A stretch of 64,000 nt of DNA, taken from NCBI GenBank assembly GCA_033297075.1, contig MU858056.1, positions 455,317 through 519,316 of the forward strand, in the 5' to 3' direction. The translations under genes and the position numbers were made by a program. Position 1 is the stretch's first letter. Each line of letters begins with the position of its first letter. Shown in pieces: positions 56,076 to 64,000 of the stretch. The notes beneath the pieces are model-generated. The model had not been told where the DNA came from and did no database searches. It was given only the letters and a program-made list of their open reading frames with translations. This stretch comes from Rhypophila decipiens (lineage: Eukaryota; Ascomycota; Sordariomycetes; Sordariales; Naviculisporaceae).

Positions 56076-59000
56076 GGGTTCAGAGGACCCGAGAGCGGTA
56101 CAATCTAAGGCCGCAAACATTGGGCCTTGTTGGATGCTGTCGACGAGGAGAGCAGAGTCCCTGACCGCCTTTGTGGCCACGAGTGTTGTCTTTTGTTGAG
56201 ACATGGTGGTAGGTAGGTAAGGCGGTAGGTGGGCGATGGGGAGGTAAAGATAACTGGGATCGAAATAGAGCAGGCGAACCGTCTAGAAATTACCAACAGC
56301 AAGTTGTGGAGCATAAAGTTGGATGAGGTCTTGATAGTAATTACTGGTGCTGCTGGTCAGTCACAACTACTCCTTTGTAAGTGAAAACGGCAAGATGAAA
56401 CGGTGACCATGGATTACCTACCGTCTTTACGGTCAAGTGTGATGGGGCTTCATCTCAACAACGTCTTGTCAGAATCAAGACATTCTTACACTGTGTACAT
56501 ATTTGGACATGGAGGAAGAAGACTGCCGGCCAATATTGATTCCACGCTCACGATGCCGTCAACGTCGAGATTGGCTGCCGGTCTCTTGGAAAGCAAATAG
56601 TTGGTGTGTCAAACGAAAACAAACACACATGCCAAGCTGCGTGTTTACCTCCTATTCACCCTTCACCCCAGTTGTGACCTGTCATATTCGAGAGACCGTG
56701 CATAAAGAAATCAACTCCCATGCCTCATCTCACTGCAACGCCATACCAGCCTGACAAGCCCCCGGGAACGAGAATACGGACGGTGATGCTAGGACCGATT
56801 CTTTCTACAGTGTCAAAGGACATGAGTGGCACCGAGTTAAGACCGCCAATGCCTCCGGTGAAATCAACATCAGAGTATGGAGCTGACTCCTATTGCTACC
56901 CACATGGATTCTCTTCATATTCTTTATCGAACGGCTGTCCGAAAGCCGAAATCCAAAGTGGAATGGGCTCGAGGGAAGAATCACGGCAACATCTGCAGCT
57001 ACCCGTCGGCCCGGTTTCGTTCGACCATACAGTATGTACATGAGTATCACAGCCCCCACTCCTCCACACTTTCTTTCATCACAATCCCAGATATCGGGCT
57101 TACACTAGAAACCAACGATCAACCGGTGGCCTGCTAGGTACTGTACACCCGGTGTTGACATCTTCACACACACGCCTCATGCTACGTAACAGAAACCAGG
57201 TTGTCTCCCTCGCCAAGCTGCCAGGAGCATCACGCCCCTACTACGGAGCGAGCATCGAGAATGTGAGGCAGGGATTCTAGAACCCAATATCTTGTTCCCC
57301 GTCAAATCGAGCACTGCAGACAGACAGCTAGCTAGTGATGCTCACATGGGCAGGCAGCAAGCCTCTTTCTCCATATTTCGTACCCCTGACTACATTACGT
57401 TACGTATCACAACCACCTCACCTCTGCTTCCTGTTCTCCAGCCGGGCCAGCCAGCGAGGTCCATCTTCCGGAGAAAGAGCAACTACCGTGGGCCCAGCCA
57501 GCCAGCCGAACCCAGGTGTCTGTCTCCATGATGTATCGAGACATTTAGGAGCAGCACCATATTAAGCACATACCGGTCCAGTCTTTCCCGTCATCACAAA
57601 TAAAAAGCAAGCCAGACCCAAAAACCGGGTTATGTTCCTATTCTCTTCGATCCGATTCTGCATTTCTGGCAACATCACTCCCCAAATATTTTTCTTCATG
57701 CATATGCGGGTACCCGACTGGCTGGTTTGGTGAGTGGCGGACCCCCTTTACTCTGCTCGCTTACATGCCCGGTTTCCTTTTCGTTATGGACAAGACACAT
57801 ACTCCGAACTATGGCCCCCATCTTCTTTTTCAACTGTCTTGTTGCGCTCTGAGATGCCCCGTTTGGACTAAGAATATGTAAATATCCCGTACTTGCTTGG
57901 TCCAACAGCTAGTTAGCGTACAATTACTATCCAAGTAGATATCTACACAGCCACATCCCTTTCGGAACAACCAATACGCACATCTCGATACCTAATCATG
58001 TCCTTCCACGACCAAGGTACAGTTGGTTGTGAATATGCACATCGAAGACCGGCCGGGGGGCAAAGCTGTCAACCATCTATCTACATGTACCCACACCAGA
58101 CGGATGGATACTAAGCCTTGAAGATTGGAAAAATTCTTTCACAGAGGTAGGTGTACCTTACAGAATGGGAAGAGAAAAAAGCCACAAGAGAAAAGAAAGC
58201 CTGTCTAAGCCAAGAAATCCAGAAACCTGGTCCGTCCAACGATATGACGAGCAGCTCGCAAGCCTTGCCTTGCCTGTCTGGCATAAAACATTTCAAGTAC
58301 ACCATCTTTAAAACTCACTGCTGAAAAAAAGAGCTGATCATATGGGTGAAAGTCACTACCGTACATTTCAGGCATAACAGACGGGAGGGAGGGAGGGAGG
58401 GAAAAGGCTGGATGGAATAAAAAGAGAAAAGAAAAGGTACACAAACACACACACACACACACACCCTGGCGTCTGTCTGTCTGCCTCTTACCATCTATTC
58501 ATGAGGCACTTGCATACTCAGGAGGTGCCTACATGGTACATGTATCCAGTTCCAGTTCCTTCTTTCATATATTTCATTTGGTGGTGGTTCTGAGGTGCTA
58601 ACCGTAAATATTGTATATGTAAAAAGCACCACAAGGAAAAGACATACTTGTTAAAGTAGTACTATAATCTCGGTTGTTCCAACTTTTGAGCAATGTAGCT
58701 CGACAATATCGACCAGTCTAAAAGCCTAGTAGCCTAGAAGTCTATATAAATACAAGCTGCAGGCAAGAGATAACCCAATGGCTCCAGTCTGTTATCTCGT
58801 GCCCATGTGTGGTTGGTATACGCCGGCCTGAATCTTAAATGCGTGCTGTGCTCTCCTGGCCATGTAAAATGTACCTTATGTATGTATGCTATCGAACCTG
58901 TTCGTTAAGCACGTTCGTCTAGTAACGATGCAATGCGCCCATGCCAAACAAATCTCAACAACTCCACTGAAAGAAAAAATAAAAGAAAAGAAAACTAGAC

Positions 59001-59343
59001 GTCGCTCCAAGGAAATTGACAATCGGAAACACAAAGAGATAAAAAGACTTCCCCCGACGACAATCTTCTTGCTCACGCTTTAAGTGAAAAACACAATAGT
59101 AAGAAAAGGAAACATGTTCAAAGGATCGACTTTTAAATATCGAGTCGAATGTATACCTCGCTCGATCCACTTGAAGAAAGAAGACCAGAAGAGTCACTCG
59201 ATTCTGGAAAGCGAAAAAAGAAAAAAAAGGAAAGGTGATGACCATGGAAAGAAATAGGTCAAGCTGTGTATATCAAGCTTTGTTAATCAGATTTGCGCAA
59301 CAAACGCCCTTTTTAGAGCCCTGCTAGGCGTGATTATGTCGAG
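56076..59343. other. Long intergenic region, no gene seen
   Basis: About 3.3 kb without a supported frame. AT content rises from about 58500 toward the YDR124W-like gene end. It contains a GGGA run at 58383-58401 and an AC dinucleotide run at 58445-58464. No transposon ends or RNA gene were recognised. Confidence 0.5.
58383..58464. repeat. GGGA and AC simple repeats
   Basis: About four and a half GGGA units at 58383-58401 and ten AC units at 58445-58464, separated by an A/G-rich stretch. Confidence 0.9.
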
Positions 59344-61311
59344 TTAATGTCCATACTCTCGCTGACCATATCCCGGGGCGGCTCCATGGCCAGGACTGGC
59401 CCCTGCGTTGCGAAACACGGCATTGGCGTTGGGTAAGCCGTCAAAAGGGGACCCCAAGTACTGGGGCTGTCCAAGCTGGTGGTCCAGGTGAGTACCATAC
59501 CCAGCAGCATGGGCTTGGGCATGGTGGGCCTGAGGATGTGGTGCTGGGAGTGCGATAGCCCCCTGGCTATGGCTAAAGGCAAACATGGCGCCGTTTGGAG
59601 GGGCACTTGTCGTCTGCTGCCAGGGCGGACCGCCAGCGCTTGGCGGGTAAAGAGTCACCTGAGGTCCCAGGCTGCTGGCGTACTCTGATGGTGAGCTGGT
59701 GTACGTGGATGTTCGGCGGCTGGAGCCATGCTGACTGTGGAGGCGGTCGTCAATATCCATCGACTCAGCGTAGGGCGACTGGTCCGAACCCATGGCGGTG
59801 GTCAGCTGTCCTGGTCCATAATGAGGACTGGGAGACGGCAGTGTCATCATGGCTGCTGGGCCTGGGATGGTCGTGGTCGGGCTTTGGCCGCCAAGCATGA
59901 TGTTCAGGTTGCTCTCGACCGAGATGGATTGAGGGGATGCTGATCCGTCATCCGGAGGATCCGCCTCGTCCTCCTCCACTGGAATTCGATCTGCTGGCAT
60001 GATGTACGCATCGGTACTACCGCCTGCGAAGAAAAAAAAGGACAAGTTAGAGAGCTGATCTGGTGGGGATCAGAGCCTCGTGGAGGGAGAACATTACCTA
60101 TCTCGCCCCTCTTGTATTGCTCCTCCATCTTGGCCACCTTGAGAGCCTCCTTGAGGAAAAGTAGCTTGGCTTCGTTGGTGGAGCTCTCATCTAAAAAGGG
60201 TTTGAGAGCATCTCGTGCAACCTTCTCTAATTTGGCAACCGTGAGGTTGTGTTGCCGAATGTCTTTGTGCTGGTTCTCATTGGGCTCGACGACGAGCCTC
60301 AGAATGTGGGCACAGAGCGGGATGCGCTCTAGCACGGGCTCAAATGTCAGCACATTGAGCATTGAAGGAGAAGAGAAAACTACTCACCGTGTCTCTTCAG
60401 GTGATCTGGCTCTCTGTGTCGGACCCGCTCGAATTCTGTCGAGCCCCAGGGCTTTGGCCACCAGTCTGGAATCTGTGAGCCTGTGTAGGGATAGGTTGAC
60501 TGCTTCTTGGGCGCAACTGCCTTGATCCAAGCCTTGGCGATCAACTTGCAGGCGTTTTGTTGCACACTCCTGAACCGCTGCAGGTAGAATTCCCAAACGC
60601 CCTCCGAATTGCCAATCCTGAGAGCTATCTTCCTCACCGGAGCCGGAATGGTCTGTTCGCGCGGACCCTTGCGGCTGGCCGTTGTTCTCTGTGGTCCATT
60701 CCCGTAGCCTGCTCTGACACGTCGGCTGGTCACCGGAGAAGGACTGCTGTTATGAGATGCCGGAGCTTCGGGCGAGTCCACAGCTACATCATAGGTCAGT
60801 ATTCCGGTTTATACACGCTCTTTCTACCGTCGGGGGGTTGTTGTTGAGCTAACCTCGCAGAAACTGTTCCATGTTGAAGACGTGGGGAACGAGGCTTGGA
60901 GACAAGCGGTCAGGGGCCGATGAAAAGTATTCGACTCCTCCGTCTCTCAGTACGGTAGCGAGGAAATATTCCTTGACCTCGATGTGGCAGTCTTCATTGA
61001 GCGCCCTCTCGACAGTCTATGACGCAGTTAACACCACCGCCATTCCTTCAATCCGAGCCCGAATAGGAATGTTTACTAACCTTGGGAGGGTCTCGAACAC
61101 CTTCAAGTGGACGGCGTCGGTTCTCGTCCCAACCGTTGTCAACCATGCGTCGATGATCTCCCACTGGCCATCCATATCGTCCGTTCCCATTTTCCATCCG
61201 GCGAGTTTCGACCATGGCTTAGACTTGGACCCAGCCGATGTGAACACGGATAGGAGCTTTCTTGAGTAAAACTTTGAAGCTGGGCACTCTGTGATGAAAG
61301 ATGTGAGGAGT
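59344..61311 (-). CDS. YDR124W-like helical-bundle (DUF2841) protein, 5' end unresolved
   Basis: Recognised exons, in coding order: 61311 to about 61088, about 61014-60854, 60783-60388, 60328-60098 and 60023-59344. The DUF2841 core spans two exons: VWEFYLQRFRSVQQNACKLIAKAWIKAVAPKKQSTYPYTG, then DWWPKPWG, REPDHLKRHERIPLCAHILRLVVEP, TVAKLEKVARDALKPFLD and KLLFLKEALKVAKMEEQYKRGEIG. This family includes yeast YDR124W and proteins of the Aspergillus fumigatus hrmA-associated subtelomeric cluster; its biochemical role is unknown. The upstream exons (SFITECPASKFYSRKLLSVF, WEIIDAWLTTVGTRTDAVHL; then ERALNEDCHIEVKEYFLATVL) look real. However, the obvious junction between them (GTTAGT to CATAG) does not keep the frame. 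No consistent first exon was found; candidates lie at 61400-61700. The C-terminal 220 residues are Ser/Pro/Gly-rich. Confidence 0.75.
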
Positions 61312-64000
61312 CTGTTGTGGAAAGTCAGATGTCAGGTAAAGTGACAGTGGAAGCAAGTTATTATGTATCTGGACTGACCCAGCGGCATCAGGGGTTCATG
61401 TGATCAGGGGGCTTGAAAAAACGAGACATGGTTGCCAAGCCATCGCCATGGGGGCGCTGGTACGGTGGACACTGTATGGTCAAACTTGGCCAATAGTAGG
61501 GGCTGGTGACGAGTGTCAGGAGCATCAGAGAGAAGATGGTGAAGTGTGAGCTTGAACCAGGCGAGCTTCTTCCGTGGTAATCGTGAGGGGGTTGAAGGTG
61601 TCTAGGTCCATCGTGAGGAGCAAGCATCGTACATGGATAGGCCGGACGCCGGAGGGAGAGGCTGGAACCAAAGAAACTGGCAGCTTGGCTGAACTCACCA
61701 ACTTGGGTCCTAATTTGTCCAAAGTTCAGACGGGTGGATCCAAATATTCGGCAGGCGGGAGGCTGAGATTTACAACAAAGAACGCTGTGTTTGAGGTTGA
61801 TAGCCAAGCGAGCTTTGAGGGCCGATGGCTTGAGGAGACCCACGGGACTGCTGCAAAGATTCAGAATGTTAGGAATTAGACTGGCTGTGGCGGAGGCTGG
61901 ACGGGGATATGCGTACGCTTCTCTTTGTCTGGGTTGCAGAAAAATGAGACACCGGGGCGATATATTGGAGAATCCAAGGATCGCAGAATAAATGGAGGAT
62001 GTGTTGATGGATGTGAAGGGCGCCCCCTACACCAGAGCTGAGTATGGGTCGGAAGGAGTGGACTGAAAAAGCTGTCGTTCCGGTTCCCAAATGCTCTCAG
62101 AGTCCTTGGGCGCAAGGATTCCTTTATTGAGGTTGATTCGAACGGTGAATGGCAACGACTGTAGCAGCGTTGGGGACTAGCAGAGTGACACCGCCAGAGA
62201 CAGACCCTATTGGGATGTGCGGAGACGGCGAGACGGGTTTAGTCGATTGTGTCTTGAATGTTGAGCCTCGGGAGTGGTTGAGAGGACAACGTGATTTCCA
62301 CGCTTGTGTTCTAGACACAGAGGAAGCAGGTCGGTGCGTCTCCGTCGGCGAGAACACCTTGACACTCGCCACAGATATGGGGGTTCGGAAGTGCTAGTTT
62401 GTTTGCCTTTGGCTTGGTTTTCTTCGTACGGGTGGCGTCGTCTTGCCCTCTCAGAATGTGCCGGTACGGATTGATCAGATTCCAGCTGTGTATTGATATC
62501 AAGACGGCGATCGATATAAGGAGCTCAGAGTTGGGGTTGACTGTGAGTCCTCCTTGACATTGTACGTGCGGGTTGCAGTGATGGGAGGTATACCGAAAAG
62601 GAGATAGAAGAAAAGAAATACGCAACTCTTGGTCCAGACCAGACGGGAGAGGTGAGTATTAAAGCCCAAGGGTGGGAATGATGAATGCAGAAGGCACCTA
62701 ACCCATCTAGCTTCGAGTGTGTCAACATAAGTCGTCCGTACTGAACCGTGAAAGAAGCAAGCAAGTGACCATGCTGTGCTGCTGTGATAACGGATTCCGG
62801 TACCTCGGTAGGTCCTACCAAGAGAAACCCAGCTCCGTTTTCGCGTCTCTCAGGGATTTGACAGCTCCGTCTTGGACTCCGTCAAAAAGGTACACATGTA
62901 GACCCCTGGCCGAATGTCAAATTGACAGTCGTTGTACACCGTATATCCAACCACCCACTGGGGTGGTTAATACATCTACACGTGTAGAGAGCCTCAAATA
63001 CAACCGGAAAGCACCGGCTGGCAGAGGAGGGGGAGTGCGTTGGGGTGAGAAACAGAAAGAGGAGACTGGGAACATTGCTTGACACAAAGCGAATCCCAGA
63101 AGTTGCAATTTACTGGCCCTCCGAAGTAGACCAGACGTTGTCGGCGACTCGACTGTGTACGGGTGTACCGTTGCACGGCACGATGGACGGAATACCAGCC
63201 TTGCTGGATTCGACGTCGTTTGTAGCTGCTCGAGTAGAATGACGTTGGGTGTGATACTATCATGATACGGACAGAAGCATGGCCAGCAGCGAGGCATCGA
63301 ATGCTGCGCCTGGCATACACCTGGCGTTGACCTAGATAGGCGTATCTGCATGTATTCCGTCTCTTTCTGACCCCAGTTGAGTGTGTATACATCTGGCTTC
63401 GAAGTTAAAAGAGAGGGGCTGCGTGCCCGTGTACATACGACGGTGCAACAGAAGTCGGGAACCAGAAAGGTACAAGACTGACACTTCAGATGTAGACCTA
63501 AAGTTCAAATCCAGTCCACCACAACAAGGTGACAATGGGTAGGGAGAAACTCGTCCTGGGATGAGTTTAGGAACCCCTGGAGTCGTCGTGAGTGCTGCTA
63601 AAGGCAGAGAGGAATATGCCTCTATATGTTTGCTTTTTTCCCCCAGCTTCTTCCTTTTTCTTGTCAAGATTGCGCTTCCGGAGGCAAGTAATTGCATCCG
63701 GCCAAAGCAACGACAGCGAATCAAACCGGCCTTGAACCACACTGTTGAGGGAAAAACAAGTCCAAAATGGCAAAGTGAGTATTGAGCTTTCCTTACCAGC
63801 TTTGACAAACAAGTCATGTCGGCTTTCGCCAACAAACTTGAATCGGGAGCCGAATTGAGGTTAATTTTCAGCTATCTGAGGTGCTTGCGTTCGACGATGA
63901 AGATGGAGGGTGTGCGTAGGAACATTACTGCATAAGGATGTCCTAATGGTAGAAAGCTGGCTGGGGGCAGGCAGGTTGATTGCTTCTCATGAATTGTCAG
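61312..64000. other. Upstream flank of the YDR124W-like gene, no firm gene
   Basis: The first 400 bases may contain the missing 5' exon or exons of the YDR124W-like gene (an ATG at 61612 opens MDLDTFNPLTITTEEARL, but its frame closes soon). The rest, to the window end, has only overlapping short frames without motifs. No repeat seen. Confidence 0.45.

Noticed and set aside
62124..62625. Minus-strand frames with CxxC pairs (CGEC, CFLC) near the window end
   Set aside because: The cysteine spacing hints at a zinc site, but the frame begins and ends without context and has no homologue I recognise.

Overview
The window is nuclear DNA of a filamentous ascomycete (Pezizomycotina, probably Sordariomycetes). 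The support is as follows. Genes carry few, short introns (mostly about 55-115 bases, GTRNGN donors, CTAAC-type branch points, YAG acceptors). Proteins have Gln/Pro-rich tails typical of these fungi. Several families are fungal in form: SET2 with WW and SRI domains, an HLH protein of the CBF1 type, and a DUF2841/YDR124W-like protein. Spacers of 0.5-4 kb separate the genes. I saw no convincing tRNA or rRNA gene, no CRISPR array, and no biosynthetic gene cluster. The gene order looks like ordinary core chromosome.

Layout. 1.1-3.0 kb: PKA catalytic subunit (-). 5.7-7.8 kb: L-type lectin cargo receptor (-) head-to-head with TIM13 (+). 8.3-9.6 kb: NSRP1-type splicing factor (-). 11.3-12.6 kb: AT-hook/polyQ nuclear protein (-). 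16.9-19.9 kb: SET2 H3K36 methyltransferase (+). 21.1-22.7 kb: GABA transaminase (-). 24.8-25.8 kb: CBF1-like bHLH factor (-). 28.5-29.9 kb: FYV10/GID9 ubiquitin-ligase subunit (+). 31.5-33.3 kb: CAF1/POP2 deadenylase (-) head-to-head with the complex I B12 subunit (+, 33.8-34.3 kb). 35.3-37.0 kb: coiled-coil protein (-). 38.7-39.6 kb: TIF6 (-). 40.7-42.7 kb: conserved protein that may contain a split beta-sandwich (-). 44.1-45.7 kb: AOS1 SUMO E1 subunit (+). 45.8-46.1 kb: a palindromic MITE-like element. 46.7-50.7 kb: large unrecognised protein (-) with an in-frame stop before a coding-like tail. 53.6-54.8 kb: BMT5-type rRNA methyltransferase (+). 55.0-55.9 kb: decayed gene (-). 59.3-61.3 kb and perhaps further: YDR124W-like gene (-).

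The genes are mostly housekeeping: signalling (PKA), protein turnover and modification (FYV10, AOS1), chromatin (SET2), mRNA processing and decay (NSRP1-like, CAF1), ribosome biogenesis (TIF6, BMT5), mitochondria (TIM13, complex I B12, possibly GABA transaminase) and the secretory pathway (lectin). I see no single pathway linking them. PKA and FYV10/GID both belong to glucose signalling in yeast, but they lie 26 kb apart and nothing in the sequence ties them together.

The observations most worth following are: the perfect 88-base inverted-repeat element with telomere-like sequence in its core; the in-frame TAG with 152 further coding-like codons; a decayed gene whose stops fit C-to-T changes; an intron-phase conflict in the YDR124W-like gene; a repeated 5'-to-3' switch in coding-strand composition inside at least six genes; and a possible split start codon (ATG followed directly by an intron). 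Splice sites were assigned by eye from reading frame and consensus, so exon edges are predictions.
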